Made by a program: the position numbers and the translations under genes
Shown: positions 18,563 to 28,842 of the stretch, in pieces
Layout: each line of letters begins with the position of its first letter
Position numbering within the stretch: the stretch's first letter is position 1
DNA from: Actinomycetota bacterium
GTDB lineage: Bacteria > Actinomycetota > Actinomycetes > S36-B12 > UBA10799
NCBI GenBank assembly: GCA_030837445.1
Contig: JAUPKM010000007.1
Location: 1-33,258 of the forward strand
Direction: 5' to 3'
DNA length: 33,258 bases
Notes under the pieces: model-generated
What the model saw: only the letters and a program-made list of their open reading frames with translations
Databases searched by the model: none
Told to the model about the DNA's origin: nothing

Positions 18563-21016
18563 CTAGCCTTCTGTCGCGTGCCAGATACGTTCAAGATAGT
18601 CCCGGATGGCACGGTCCGAGGAGAAGTACCCGGATCTCGCCACGTTCAGAATTGCCTTCCGGTTCCAGTCGTCCTGATCCTGGTAGTTGATATCGACGAG
18701 GTCCTGGGTATCGATATAGGCCCGGTAGTCGGCCAGCACCAGGAATGGATCGCTCTCCATCAGGTGGTCGATCACCGCATGTCCGGCCTCGGTTGCGCCG
18801 TTCAACAGTGCACCGCCGGAGAGTGCATCGATGGCGCGGTGCAGTTCGGGATCCATCTCGTAGTAGTTGCGCGGGCGATAACCGGCGGCCTGCACCTTGC
18901 TCGCCTGCTCCTCCGTCAGGCCGAAGAGGAAGAAGTTCTCCGGCTCGACCAACTCCCGAATCTCAACATTCGCGCCGTCCAGCGTGCCGATGGTCAGCGC
19001 GCCGTTGAGTGCGAACTTCATATTTCCGGTGCCAGAGGCCTCCTTGCCCGCCATCGAAATCTGCTCGCTGAGTTCGGCGGCCGGCACGATCGACTGGGCC
19101 AGCACCACGTTGTAGTTGGCCGGGAATGCGATTCGGAGCCGGCCTGCCACATCTGGGTCTTCATCAATGGCGCGAGCGACCGCAAGGATCAGTTCGATGG
19201 TCTGTTTCGCCATCACGTATCCGGGTGCGGCCTTGGCGCCGAACAGGATGGTCCGAGGAACCACGTTGGCGTTCGGGTCCGACTTGATTCGTTGGTAAAG
19301 CGTGACGGTGTGCAGCAGTTTCAGCACCTGTCGCTTGTACTCGTGAAGTCGCTTCACCATCACGTCGAACATGGTCGCGGGATCCACCGATAGGCCATCC
19401 CGCTCGTTCAACAGGTTCGACAGTCGCGCCTTGTTGACTTGCTTGATCTCTGCGAACTGCGCGCGGAAGGCGGCATCGTCGGCGAGCGGTTCAAGTTCCC
19501 TGAGTCGCTCGAGGTCGATCTCCCAACCAGGTCCGATTGCTTCGGTGATCAGGGCCGACAGGCCGGGGTTGGCCACCCGCAGGAACCGGCGCGGGGTGAT
19601 GCCGTTGGTGACGTTCGTGAACTTCTCCGGCGTCATGGTCGAGAAGTCGACCAGGACCTTGTCGCGCAGCAACTGCGAGTGCAATTCGGCGACGCCGTTC
19701 ACCCGACTGCTGCCGACCACCGCAAGGTGCGCCATTCTGACGCCGCGGTGGGGGTGTTCGGAGATGATCGACATCCGTTCCACAATCCCGTCGTCACCGG
19801 GGAAGGTGGCGCGCACCTCGGCGAGGAAGCGGGAATTGATCTCGTAGATGATCTCCATGTGCCGGGGCAGCAGCCGTGACATCAGTTCCACCGGCCAGAC
19901 TTCGAGGGCCTCCGGCATCAGGGTGTGACAGGTGTAGGCGAACGACTTGTTGACTATCGCCCAGGCGACGTCCCACTCCAGTTGTTCCTCGTCGACCAGG
20001 ATGCGCATCAGTTCCGGGATACCGATCACCGGGTGGGTGTCGTTCAACTGGAAGATGACGCGTTCGGACAGCCGGGTCAGTGGGAAGCCGGCCGGCAGCG
20101 TCTGGTCCAGGAAGTCCCGGATCGAGGCGGCGGTGAAGAAGTACTGCTGGGATAGCCGCAGTTCCTTACCCTGTGGAGTGGAATCCTCCGGGTAGAGGAC
20201 CTTCGACAGGTTCGATGCCCGTACCTGTTGACCGACGGCATTCTCGTAGTCGCCAGCGTTGAAGATCTCCAGATTGAACTCATCCGGCGACTCCGCCGAC
20301 CATAGCCGCAGGGTGTTGACGACACCGTTGCGGAAGCCGGGCACGAGGTAGTTGTAGGGCACGGCGATGACGGTCCGATCTGGAATCCACTCCGTCCGCA
20401 ACTGTCCGAGCGCGTCCACGTGGTTCTCAGTGTGGCCACCGAACCCGATGGTCTGCGTCATGTGAGTGTGCGGGAATTCCCACGGATTTCCGCCGGCGAG
20501 CCACTTATCGGGCATCTCCACCTGCCGACCGTCGACGAACGCCTGCCGGAAGATGCCGTACTCATAGCGGATGCCATAGCCGACCGCCGGGATCCCCAAG
20601 GTGGCCAGCGAATCGATGTAGCAGGCGGCCAGCCTACCGAGGCCGCCGTTGCCGAGCCCGGGTTCGGGTTCGACCGCGACAAGGTCGTCGAGATCCAGTC
20701 CGAGTGAGGCGAGGGCCTCCCGCATCGGGCCTTCCAGGTCATCGGCCAGCATGCTGTTGAGGAGTTGCGGTCCCAATAGATATTCGGCACTGAGGTAGGC
20801 CACAACCTTCGGGCCCTTCTGTAGTTGCCTGCGCAACCGCTCCAACCAGTTGTCCATCAGCAGGCTGCGCACGGTGATGCCCAACGCCTGGTAGAGGTCG
20901 TTCTCGGTGGCCCGGTCGATCGAGACCCCTTGGTGCATGCGCAGGTTCTTCACGAACTCGTCCGCCAGATATGCCGGGTCGTGCTCAATATCGGCGGGGA
21001 CTGGATCGAGCGTCAC
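18563..21016 (-). CDS. glgP: Glycogen phosphorylase
   Basis: ~817 aa; AEYLLGPQLLNSM, EPEPGLGNGGLGRLAACYIDSLATLGIPAVGYGIRYEYGIFRQ, PLP-site KEASGTGNMKFALNGALTIGTLDGANVEI. GTG start with GAGAGGA upstream. Confidence 0.96.
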   Translation of the reverse strand: MTLDPVPADIEHDPAYLADEFVKNLRMHQGVSIDRATENDLYQALGITVRSLLMDNWLERLRRQLQKGPKVVAYLSAEYLLGPQLLNSMLADDLEGPMREALASLGLDLDDLVAVEPEPGLGNGGLGRLAACYIDSLATLGIPAVGYGIRYEYGIFRQAFVDGRQVEMPDKWLAGGNPWEFPHTHMTQTIGFGGHTENHVDALGQLRTEWIPDRTVIAVPYNYLVPGFRNGVVNTLRLWSAESPDEFNLEIFNAGDYENAVGQQVRASNLSKVLYPEDSTPQGKELRLSQQYFFTAASIRDFLDQTLPAGFPLTRLSERVIFQLNDTHPVIGIPELMRILVDEEQLEWDVAWAIVNKSFAYTCHTLMPEALEVWPVELMSRLLPRHMEIIYEINSRFLAEVRATFPGDDGIVERMSIISEHPHRGVRMAHLAVVGSSRVNGVAELHSQLLRDKVLVDFSTMTPEKFTNVTNGITPRRFLRVANPGLSALITEAIGPGWEIDLERLRELEPLADDAAFRAQFAEIKQVNKARLSNLLNERDGLSVDPATMFDVMVKRLHEYKRQVLKLLHTVTLYQRIKSDPNANVVPRTILFGAKAAPGYVMAKQTIELILAVARAIDEDPDVAGRLRIAFPANYNVVLAQSIVPAAELSEQISMAGKEASGTGNMKFALNGALTIGTLDGANVEIRELVEPENFFLFGLTEEQASKVQAAGYRPRNYYEMDPELHRAIDALSGGALLNGATEAGHAVIDHLMESDPFLVLADYRAYIDTQDLVDINYQDQDDWNRKAILNVARSGYFSSDRAIRDYLERIWHATEG

Positions 21017-21237
21017 GGGTGTCCTCTCGTGGTGGCGACCGGATGATGGCCCGTCAGTCGCCTCATGCGCGGCCAACGGTCGGGGCGTCGATAGTGCTGG
21101 GCAATGCTCGGCAGCCTAGTCCGTGACCGGCGAGTAGGCCCGACGAACGCATCGGACCGGGAAGGGGCGGCCGTCAGCGCTCTGTCGGGCCCGGTGGATC
21201 CACCATTCTGTCGGAACAGTGCGCGATACTGACGGCT

Positions 21238-22140
21238 ATGTTCGGCACCGACGATCTTCGCGCTTTCGCAGTGCCGGTGGACGGTCGTCCGCATCGGCTG
21301 AGCGTCGGAACGCGCCCAGTTGCGCCGGAGTGCTGGCTGCTGCCCGGATCAGACCGGGAGGCCCAGCTGGCGATCAAAAGGCGACTGTTGGCCGAACGGC
21401 GCACCGACGTCCTCGCCGCGCTGCCAGGTTCGGAGGCTGCCTGCCTGGAGGTGTACGAGCTGGTATCGGCGGCGGTCGAGTGGCGTGGTCAGCGACTGCA
21501 GACGGTCGGCCAGTCAGCTACCGCCCGAGCCGAGCAGGCGCTCGCCTTGGCATCGCTGCAGGTCCAGGAGGACCTGTGCATCATGGCCCCGAGGGCGGGG
21601 GAATGGTTGTTGGTCGCGGCGTCGCTGAGTTTCCCGTCCCGCTGGCGCTTGGCCGACAAATTGGGAGCGTCGCTCGATGGGATCCATGCGCCCGTGCCTG
21701 GCTACCCCGACAGGCTCTCGCGTGCGACCGGAGACCTGTTCGGACGGCTGGCTGACCGTGCCCGCGAGGCCGCCGGGTCGGGCTCCGGAGACGGATCCGG
21801 CACGGAAGTGCTGGGGCGATTCAACTGGACCTTGACCACCGAGGAGGACCTCTACACTCCGGAACCGCCGCCCCGGCAAGTCGTTCTGGCCGTCGCTGAG
21901 GTCCCCGATCGGGTCTGGCTCCGAGTTGAACGGCAAACGCTGCGCTGTCTGCCGGGGTCCGGTGCCGTGCTGTTCACGATCCGGACCTTTCTGACCCCAC
22001 TGGGCGAGCTGGATGCCGTCGAACGGGTCGCGCTGGCCGGTTCCCTTCGTGGTGTCTCCGACGAACTGATCCGCTACCGGGGCTGGGTCGGATACGTTGG
22101 AGCTGTGGTCGAGTGGTTAAGCGGCGGGGAGGTGCACTGA
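21238..22140 (+). CDS. DUF3445 / heme-dependent oxidative N-demethylase-like protein
   Basis: LASLQVQEDLCIMAPRAGEWLLVAASLSFPSRWRLADKLGASLDGIHAPVPGY ... FNWTLTTEEDLYTPEP ... WLRVERQTLRCLPGSGAVLFTIRTFLTPL, family-typical. Confidence 0.88.
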   Translation: MFGTDDLRAFAVPVDGRPHRLSVGTRPVAPECWLLPGSDREAQLAIKRRLLAERRTDVLAALPGSEAACLEVYELVSAAVEWRGQRLQTVGQSATARAEQALALASLQVQEDLCIMAPRAGEWLLVAASLSFPSRWRLADKLGASLDGIHAPVPGYPDRLSRATGDLFGRLADRAREAAGSGSGDGSGTEVLGRFNWTLTTEEDLYTPEPPPRQVVLAVAEVPDRVWLRVERQTLRCLPGSGAVLFTIRTFLTPLGELDAVERVALAGSLRGVSDELIRYRGWVGYVGAVVEWLSGGEVH

Positions 22141-22188
22141 GGTGGTTGTGACCTGTGGTGCCTCTGGTGCTGGTGGGGCGGCTGTGAC

Positions 22189-22194
22189 TATAAT
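22189..22194 (+). promoter_or_regulatory. Candidate -10 box (TATAAT) for the DUF3145 gene
   Basis: Exact consensus TATAAT in an otherwise GC-rich 117-bp intergenic region; no clear -35. Confidence 0.45.
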
Positions 22195-22257
22195 CCTCGG
22201 CAGAACGGACCTCGTAGGAGCGCAGGGGAAGGCGACTTCTGACCGAGGAGGACGAAC

Positions 22258-22785
22258 ATGTCCGATGTAGTGCCCAGAACGGCCCGTGGGGTCGTATTCG
22301 TGCATGCCTGCTCCAAGGCGCTGTCAGCGCACGTGGGGTGGGCCCTGGAGCGTGTCCTCGGCCGCCCGGTGCCGCTCGAGTTCACAGCTCAACCGGCACT
22401 GCACGGCAGCCTGCGGGCGGAAGCTGCCTGGACAGGTCCGGCTGGCACTGGTGCGCGGATCACCAGCGAACTCCGCGGGTTCCCGGGACTGAGGTTCGAA
22501 GTCACCGAAGATGCCTCACCCGGCACCGATGGCGAGCGATATTCGTGCACCCCTGATCTGGGTATCTTCAGGGCCACGGTGGCCACCAACGGTGACATCA
22601 TGGTCGGCGAGGAGCAACTGCGTGCGATGCTCGCTCGGTCGGCGGCTGCCAGCATCCTCGGCGACGAGTTCGATATGGAGCGCGAACTGGAACTGCTGAT
22701 GGGTCGGCCCTGGGATGACGAGTTGGAGCCCTTCCGTCACGCCGGCGATGGCGCCCCGGTGCGCTGGCTGAACCAGGTCGGCTGA
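22258..22785 (+). CDS. DUF3145 domain protein
   Basis: RGVVFVHACSKALSAHVGWALERVLGRPV...WTGPAGTGARITSELRGFPGLRFEVTED...MGRPWDDELEPFRHAGDGAPVRWLNQVG; gaccgaggagg RBS. Confidence 0.92.
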   Translation: MSDVVPRTARGVVFVHACSKALSAHVGWALERVLGRPVPLEFTAQPALHGSLRAEAAWTGPAGTGARITSELRGFPGLRFEVTEDASPGTDGERYSCTPDLGIFRATVATNGDIMVGEEQLRAMLARSAAASILGDEFDMERELELLMGRPWDDELEPFRHAGDGAPVRWLNQVG

Positions 22786-22835
22786 GTCCAGCCGGCCCGC
22801 CAACCAGCTTTGCGCTGCGCGGCTCTGCCGGTCGG

Positions 22836-25574
22836 TCAGCCCGAACCCTCTGTGTTGCCGGCATCCGCCGCTGTCGGGTCCCACAGTCGGTAGCGCTTGA
22901 TCGCAGTGCCGACCGCGCTGCGGTCGTACTCTCCCCGGTCGGCGAGGGCCTGCAGGGTCTGCACGACGATCGATTCCGCATCCACCAGGAAGTGGCGGCG
23001 CAGTGCTCCACGTGTGTCGGACATTCCCCAGCCATCCGTGCCCAGCGTGTAGTACCGGCCCGGAACCCATTCCCGGATCAGGTCCTGCACTGCCCGCTGG
23101 TAGTCCGAGACCGCCACGAACGGACCGGGTCGGTCGGCCAGTTTAGTGGTGACGTACGCGGTCTTGGCCGGTGCATCCGGGTTGGTCAGGTTGTGTCGGT
23201 CGACCGCGAGACCGTCGCGCCGCAACTCGTTCCAACTTGTGACCGACCAGACATCGGCGTGCACGCCCCACTCGTCGGCGAGGAGTTGCTGCGCCTTCAA
23301 GGCCCATGGCACGCCCACGCCGGAGGCCAGCAGTTGTGCCCGTGGCCGGTCGGCGGCCGCAGCCGGATCGGACGCCGAAATCAGGTGGATACCGCGCAGA
23401 ATTCCCTCTATGTCGGCGTCAGCGGGTTGCGCAGGTTGCACGATCGGCTCGTTGTAGACGGTCAGGTAGTAGAAAATGTCCTCCGAGTCCGGCCCGTACA
23501 TCCGGCGCAGGCCGTCCTTGACGATGTGGGTCAGTTCGTAGGCATAGGCCGGGTCGTAGGCGACACAGATGGGGTTCGTTGCCGCGATCAGCAGGGAGTG
23601 GCCATCCTGGTGCTGCAGGCCTTCACCGTTGAGAGTGGTCCGGCCGGCGGTTGCCCCGATCGTGAAGCCCCGAACCTTCTGGTCCATCGCGACCCAGAAC
23701 TGGTCGCCGGTGCGCTGGAATCCGAACATCGAGTAGAAGATGTAGATCGGGATCATCGGCTCGTTGTGCGTCGAATAGGAGGAACCAACGGCCAGGAACG
23801 ACGACATCGAGCCGGCCTCGTTGATGCCCTCATGCAGGATCTGGCCGGTGGTGCTCTCCTTGTAGGACAGGAACATGTCGCGGTCCACAGCCAGATACTT
23901 CTGACCATCTGGGTTGTAGATCTTCTGCACCGGGAACATCGCGTCCATCCCGAAGGTGCGCGCCTCGTCCGGGATGATCGGCACCAGTCGGGGCCCGATA
24001 TTCGGATCCTTGAGCAGTTCCTTCAACAGCCTGACGAAGGCCATTGTGGTGGCGACCTCCTGCTTGCCTGACCCCCGCGTCATCACCTCGTAGGGTTCGT
24101 CACCTGGCAACTCCAATGGCCGCGAGACGGGATTGCGGGTTGGCACATAGCCGCCCAGCGAGGCGCGCCGCTCGCGCAGGTACTCGAAGTGTTCGTGGCC
24201 CGGGCCGGGGGAGTAGTACGGGGGCAGGTGTGGATCCAACTCGCTGTCGGGGATCTCGATCTGCAGCCGATCCCGGAAGGTCTTCAGATCCTCGACCGTC
24301 AGGTGCTTCATCTGGTGCGTGGAGTTTCGACCCTCGAAGTGTGACCCGAGGCTCCAGCCCTTGACTGTCTTGGCCAGAATCACGGTTGGGCGGCCCTCGT
24401 GCTCCATCGCCAAGCGGTAGGCGGCGTAGAGCTTGCGATAGTCGTGCCCGCCCCGGGAGAGTCGCCAGATATCGGCATCGGACCAGTCGGCCACCATCGC
24501 CGCGGTGCGTGGATCACGGCCGAAGAAGTTCTCCCGGACGAACGCGCCGTCCTCAGCCTTGAACGTCTGGTAGTCGCCATCGAGGGTGTTGTTCATGAGT
24601 TGGACGAGGGCGCCCTCGTCGTCCTGTGCCAGCAGCGGGTCCCAGCTTCGCCCCCAGACGACCTTGATCACGTTCCACCCGGCGCCGCGGAACACCGACT
24701 CCAACTCCTGGATGATCTTGCCATTGCCGCGCACTGGACCGTCCAGTCGCTGCAGGTTGCAGTTGATGACGAAGGTGAGGTTGTCGAGTCGCTCCCGGGC
24801 GGCCAGCGCGATATCGCCGAGGGTTTCCGGCTCGTCGGTCTCACCGTCACCGAGGAAAGCCCAGACGTGTTGTTGGGAGGTGTCCTTGATGCCGCGGTCG
24901 TGCAGGTACCGGTTGAACCTCGCCTGGTAGATGGCGTCGATCGGACCCAGCCCCATCGACACCGTCGGGAACTGCCAGAAGCCGCCCATCAGGCGCGGGT
25001 GCGGGTAGGACGGCAACCCCCCGCCGGGATGGGTCAGCTCCTGTCGAAAGCCGTCCAGGTTGTGTTCATTGAGTCGGCCCTCCACGAATGCCCGGGCATA
25101 GATCCCCGGCGAGGCGTGGCCCTGGAAGAACACCTGGTCCCCGCCGCCGGGGGCCGCCGGGCCCTTGAAGAAGTGATTGAAACCGACCTCGTACAGGGAC
25201 GCCGAAGATGCGTAGGAGGAGATGTGCCCGCCCACGCCGACACCCGGACGTTGCGCCCGGTGGACCATGATCGCGGCGTTCCATCGGATGTAGGCGCGGA
25301 TTCGCTTTTCGATGACCTCGTCGCCGGGAAAGTCAGGCTCATGGGCGGGGCTGATGGTGTTGATGTAGTCGGTCTGTCGGACGTCGGGGACGCCGATATC
25401 CAGTTCGGCTGCGTGGCGTTGCAGTTCCAGCATTAGGAACCGAGCACGCGCCGGCCCCAGCCGGTCCACGACGGCGTCGAACGATTCCAGCCACTCGGCT
25501 CGTTCCGCCGGGTCGACGTCCACGTACTGATGCGGCATTCCGACTGGTTGCAGGTGGTGGCTGTCTTCGGTCAC
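22836..25574 (-). CDS. aceE: Pyruvate dehydrogenase E1 component (homodimeric type)
   Basis: 912 aa; [33 protein letters not shown], ThDP motif [55 protein letters not shown]. Confidence 0.97.
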   Translation of the reverse strand: MTEDSHHLQPVGMPHQYVDVDPAERAEWLESFDAVVDRLGPARARFLMLELQRHAAELDIGVPDVRQTDYINTISPAHEPDFPGDEVIEKRIRAYIRWNAAIMVHRAQRPGVGVGGHISSYASSASLYEVGFNHFFKGPAAPGGGDQVFFQGHASPGIYARAFVEGRLNEHNLDGFRQELTHPGGGLPSYPHPRLMGGFWQFPTVSMGLGPIDAIYQARFNRYLHDRGIKDTSQQHVWAFLGDGETDEPETLGDIALAARERLDNLTFVINCNLQRLDGPVRGNGKIIQELESVFRGAGWNVIKVVWGRSWDPLLAQDDEGALVQLMNNTLDGDYQTFKAEDGAFVRENFFGRDPRTAAMVADWSDADIWRLSRGGHDYRKLYAAYRLAMEHEGRPTVILAKTVKGWSLGSHFEGRNSTHQMKHLTVEDLKTFRDRLQIEIPDSELDPHLPPYYSPGPGHEHFEYLRERRASLGGYVPTRNPVSRPLELPGDEPYEVMTRGSGKQEVATTMAFVRLLKELLKDPNIGPRLVPIIPDEARTFGMDAMFPVQKIYNPDGQKYLAVDRDMFLSYKESTTGQILHEGINEAGSMSSFLAVGSSYSTHNEPMIPIYIFYSMFGFQRTGDQFWVAMDQKVRGFTIGATAGRTTLNGEGLQHQDGHSLLIAATNPICVAYDPAYAYELTHIVKDGLRRMYGPDSEDIFYYLTVYNEPIVQPAQPADADIEGILRGIHLISASDPAAAADRPRAQLLASGVGVPWALKAQQLLADEWGVHADVWSVTSWNELRRDGLAVDRHNLTNPDAPAKTAYVTTKLADRPGPFVAVSDYQRAVQDLIREWVPGRYYTLGTDGWGMSDTRGALRRHFLVDAESIVVQTLQALADRGEYDRSAVGTAIKRYRLWDPTAADAGNTEGSG

Positions 25575-25665
25575 GGGTGGACCTTTCGGCGAGGTGAGCG
25601 GGCGTGAGCGGTGCGGTGCGACGGTGTGCGCTGGGATGGTGTGCGGTGGAATCGGCCGAGTCGAA

Positions 25666-26469
25666 TCAGGAGCCCTTCAGCGGCCCCAACGAATCCGGGT
25701 CATCAAACGATTCCCGGATGGATCGGGCGACGGTCGCTGCCTGGAATCCATCCACGTATCGGTGGTCCAGGGTGGCGGTGATCGACAGTCCCTTTCGCAC
25801 CTCCGGCTTACCGTCGATGGCGAACACCATGTCCCGGATCGCGCCGATCGCGACATAGAGCGGCACCCGGCAGAATGGCGTCGGCGGCACGTAGGCCTCA
25901 TCGACGCCCAGCATGCCGACGCTGGTGATGACTGCGGCCCCGAACGGGAATGCCGGCTGCCCGGCCATCGGCAGCCCCAGCCCGGTGGTGACGAATCCCG
26001 TGAGGGACAGTACCCGCCGCAGGAGGGGTGTGGGCAGCTTGCTCGCAATATCGGCGCTCTTCTTGAAGGATTCGTCCTCGCCGGAGCGGACACTGCTGGC
26101 CTTCGCCTGGAGTTCCTTGGCGACATCAGCGGGAGTCATCTGGTCAATATCCTTGACTCGCACCTGGGCCAATTGCTTGCCGCCGTCGATCTGGACCAGG
26201 AACGACAGGCTGACGTCGTCGTAGGGGTAGTACTTCCCCATGTGGATGCGGCCGTTCAGGGTCGGTTCCAATGCCAGTGCACGGCCCACGCAGGCACCTA
26301 TGAACGACGTGATGGTTACCCGTTCGCCGGTCAGGTCTCGCGCCCGTTCTATGTAGTCCAGGACCTTCGTCGCGTCGAGGGTCAGGGTGCCGTGGATGAC
26401 TCCCTCGTGGGGTGGCTTCCAGCTCGCAATGGTGATCCTGCGCCTGGTGCCCATCATCGGCTTACCCAT
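25666..26469 (-). CDS. 2-oxo acid dehydrogenase E2 acyltransferase, catalytic domain only
   Basis: 267 aa; C-terminal catalytic [13 protein letters not shown] (DHRxxDG motif); no lipoyl (DKA) or peripheral-subunit-binding domain in the ORF; upstream of aceE on the same strand. Confidence 0.88.
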   Translation of the reverse strand: MGKPMMGTRRRITIASWKPPHEGVIHGTLTLDATKVLDYIERARDLTGERVTITSFIGACVGRALALEPTLNGRIHMGKYYPYDDVSLSFLVQIDGGKQLAQVRVKDIDQMTPADVAKELQAKASSVRSGEDESFKKSADIASKLPTPLLRRVLSLTGFVTTGLGLPMAGQPAFPFGAAVITSVGMLGVDEAYVPPTPFCRVPLYVAIGAIRDMVFAIDGKPEVRKGLSITATLDHRYVDGFQAATVARSIRESFDDPDSLGPLKGS

Positions 26470-26477
26470 GGTTCTCC

Positions 26478-26885
26478 CTATCTCCGGGCTCGCGGAGCGA
26501 CAAGGCGCGTGCCCTGCCAATCACGGGCCGCGCTGATCGTGCTGGTCTGTTGCAATCCCGCCACCGGAGCCGCCTCGGAGATGTCCGCCGCTTCGACGTG
26601 GCCGGCCCGCCCCGACTTGGGAGTGAGCAGCCAGATCGTGCCGTTCTCGGTGAGCGGACCGATCGCGTCGACGAGCGCGTCGACCAGGTCGCCATCCTCA
26701 TCCCGCCACCAGAGCAGGACGACGTCCACCATCTCGTCGGAGTCCTCATCCAGCAGGTCCGACTCACATGCCGCCGCGACCGCCGTGCGAAGTCCGTCGT
26801 CGCAGTCATCGTCCCAGCCGACCTCCTGGACTACCCGGCCTGGTTGAACTCCCAGTGTCTGCGACGCTTCCGAGGTCGACAACAC
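26478..26885 (-). CDS. DUF3052 domain protein
   Basis: SEASQTLGVQPGRVVQEVGWDDDCDDGLRTAVAAACESDLLDEDSDEMVDVVLLWWRDEDGDLVDALVDAIGPLTENGTIWLLTPKSGRAGHVE, family-typical. Start uncertain (GTG 26885 or nearby). Confidence 0.9.
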   Translation of the reverse strand: MLSTSEASQTLGVQPGRVVQEVGWDDDCDDGLRTAVAAACESDLLDEDSDEMVDVVLLWWRDEDGDLVDALVDAIGPLTENGTIWLLTPKSGRAGHVEAADISEAAPVAGLQQTSTISAARDWQGTRLVAPRARR

Positions 26886-26999
26886 TCCTCCGTTTCGATA
26901 ACTGGCACACGCTCGTCGTGACCCTTGTGCCGCTAGTCCACCCGACGCGGGGTACCTCACGCAACAGCAATGGCCAGATCCGCTCCCGGAGAGCAGATA

Positions 27000-27941
27000 T
27001 CAGCCTCGTTTGAACGGGAATCGGGACAGCATGTCCGACGCCCGGGCGATCACCGTGGCAGCGCGACCGAAACTCGCCACCGCCGGTATCCCCGGCACCT
27101 GCTCCAACACCGGCAACAGGGCCGCCATCCCGGTGAGGTCGTGCACCCGCAACTCGCCACGGGCGTAGAGCTTCGCCGCATTGGCCCGCCCGGAGGTGAC
27201 GTCGAGCAGGACATCAGTGGCACCCACCACCGTTGGCCCCAGCACCCTGCTGTCCGAGGTTTCCAGCACCACCGTCCGCCAGTCGTGCTCCCGGGAGCCA
27301 GTACCGACGATGATCTGGGTGCCGACCGCAGACAGCGAACCTGTGGTCCCCGTCCGTGCGATGAAGGCGCCCATCATGTCGACCAGCGCGACCAGCCCCA
27401 GCAGCAGCAGGTTGTCATCGACGACGCAGCCGGCGGGCTGTAGGTCGAGGCTGACGGTCGCCAACTGGTAGCAGATCCCGTGGATGAGCGTCAGCACCGG
27501 CAGCGGCCCCACCGGCGAGGCCGACTCGCGCAGGCCCCACTGGCCCACCGGCCACCGGTCGTCCCCGGTCAGCCAGTCGGCTAGCTCGCCGCGCGCGGAC
27601 TCGAGCGAAGCCATCAGCTCGGCCATCGGAGCATCTCGGTGTGACGAGACGAGTGCAGCAGCCCTGGCTTGGTCGGCCGGCCCCCACTGGCGACCTGCTT
27701 CGGCGTCCCTGAGGATGCCGGCCAGACTTCGACTGTCAGGCCAGTGGCCAAGCGGTGTCAGCAGGTCTCGGACGGTACTTCCGGCGGCCCTGGTTGGGGC
27801 GTCCGGATTCAGGTTCGGCACCCCCACCAGGAATGCGTCCCACGCCGCCAGGGTGGCCGCCCCGACGCTGTCGTGGTCGCCGGAGGCCAGGCCTCGTTCG
27901 CCCACGGATGGCGTCAGGACCTCAGGCAGGGTTCGGCTCAT
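27000..27941 (-). CDS. Hypothetical protein, weak resemblance to DinB/maleylpyruvate-isomerase-like plus SCP2-like C-terminus
   Basis: 313 aa ORF; C-terminal ATDVLLDVTSGRANAAKLYARGELRVHDLTGMAALLPVL resembles SCP2-type segments; assignment weak. Confidence 0.6.
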   Translation of the reverse strand: MSRTLPEVLTPSVGERGLASGDHDSVGAATLAAWDAFLVGVPNLNPDAPTRAAGSTVRDLLTPLGHWPDSRSLAGILRDAEAGRQWGPADQARAAALVSSHRDAPMAELMASLESARGELADWLTGDDRWPVGQWGLRESASPVGPLPVLTLIHGICYQLATVSLDLQPAGCVVDDNLLLLGLVALVDMMGAFIARTGTTGSLSAVGTQIIVGTGSREHDWRTVVLETSDSRVLGPTVVGATDVLLDVTSGRANAAKLYARGELRVHDLTGMAALLPVLEQVPGIPAVASFGRAATVIARASDMLSRFPFKRG

Positions 27942-28184
27942 CGGCGCACCCCGCGAAGGATCGGCAACTGCGCGCGGCCACCGGGCGGGCTGGCGCCATT
28001 CTCGACGGCGGTCAACGCGCCCCCGCCTTCACGTTGGACACGACCACGGTCAGACGGTACGCCAGTGTCATTTGTACCCGCACGGTCACTCGGTCAGTCG
28101 ACGGGGGTTTGGCCGGGTGACGAGGGGTTCCCGAAGAGCGAAACCCTAAGTGGCGTCAACTTGATGTAGTCGTGCGTGGCGCCA

Positions 28185-28222
28185 ACGTGCACTATTCTGT
28201 ACGACGTGCACTATTCTGTACG
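28185..28222. repeat. Perfect tandem direct repeat, 2 x 19 bp (ACGTGCACTATTCTGTACG)
   Basis: Copy 1 at 28185-28203 and copy 2 at 28204-28222, identical and adjacent, ~30 bp upstream of the MNT start. Confidence 0.95.
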
Positions 28223-28254
28223 CAACGAGGAGCAATGTAGGACCGGGGGGCGTG

Positions 28255-28842
28255 ATGGACGTTTCAAGTCCGATTGCAGCGGTAATACCTTCACTCGACG
28301 GGGGTGTGTTGATGGCTCTCGCCGGTTCTACATCCGCGAAGAGCCTCAACGATGTCTGGCACCAGACTCCCGGCGCATCGAAAAGCGGCGTGCGGTTAGC
28401 CCTTCTCCGCCTTGCAAGCGAAGGCGTCGTGTTGCAGGTGCCGGGCGGGTACATCTTAAACCAGGAGCACCTGGCCGCACCGGGAATCCTAGCTCTGGCC
28501 GGCATGCGCACCGATTTTCTCGACCGGCTCCGGAAGTTCGTCGCGGACCAGCCAGATAAGCCGCTTCTACTTGGGTTATTCGGGTCGTATGCCCGGCGAG
28601 ATGGGGACTCTGACAGCGACATTGACGTCCTTCTCGTGACACAAGCCACAGATGCAGCCCAGTTGGCCGGCGAGCTGTCCGACAACGTTCGCCGGTGGAC
28701 AGGGAATCCATGCCATGTTGTGGTGCTATCGCTCGCAGATGTGCGAAGGATGCGGGGCAATCAGGAACCCATCTTGGAGGCCTGGGGTCAGGACCTCCTA
28801 GTTGTCACGGGAGACAGCAGGGTCTTGGAAGGTCAGACATGA
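28255..28842 (+). CDS. MNT-type nucleotidyltransferase with N-terminal winged-HTH (putative antitoxin)
   Basis: LLGLFGSYARRDGDSDSDIDVLLVTQA = GSx10DxD motif; N-terminal SGVRLALLRLASEGVVLQVPGGYILN wHTH-like; stop overlaps downstream start (ATGA). Confidence 0.85.
   Translation: MDVSSPIAAVIPSLDGGVLMALAGSTSAKSLNDVWHQTPGASKSGVRLALLRLASEGVVLQVPGGYILNQEHLAAPGILALAGMRTDFLDRLRKFVADQPDKPLLLGLFGSYARRDGDSDSDIDVLLVTQATDAAQLAGELSDNVRRWTGNPCHVVVLSLADVRRMRGNQEPILEAWGQDLLVVTGDSRVLEGQT

Noticed and set aside
22992-24071. 359-aa plus-strand ORF opposite aceE (also 24399..25436)
   Set aside because: Shadow ORFs of the well-supported aceE gene.
25594-26847. 417-aa plus-strand ORF opposite E2/DUF3052
   Set aside because: Low-complexity shadow ORF; the minus strand encodes recognisable families.
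28146-28760. 204-aa minus-strand ORF opposite the MNT gene
   Set aside because: No family resemblance; overlaps the tandem-repeat region and a well-supported MNT gene.
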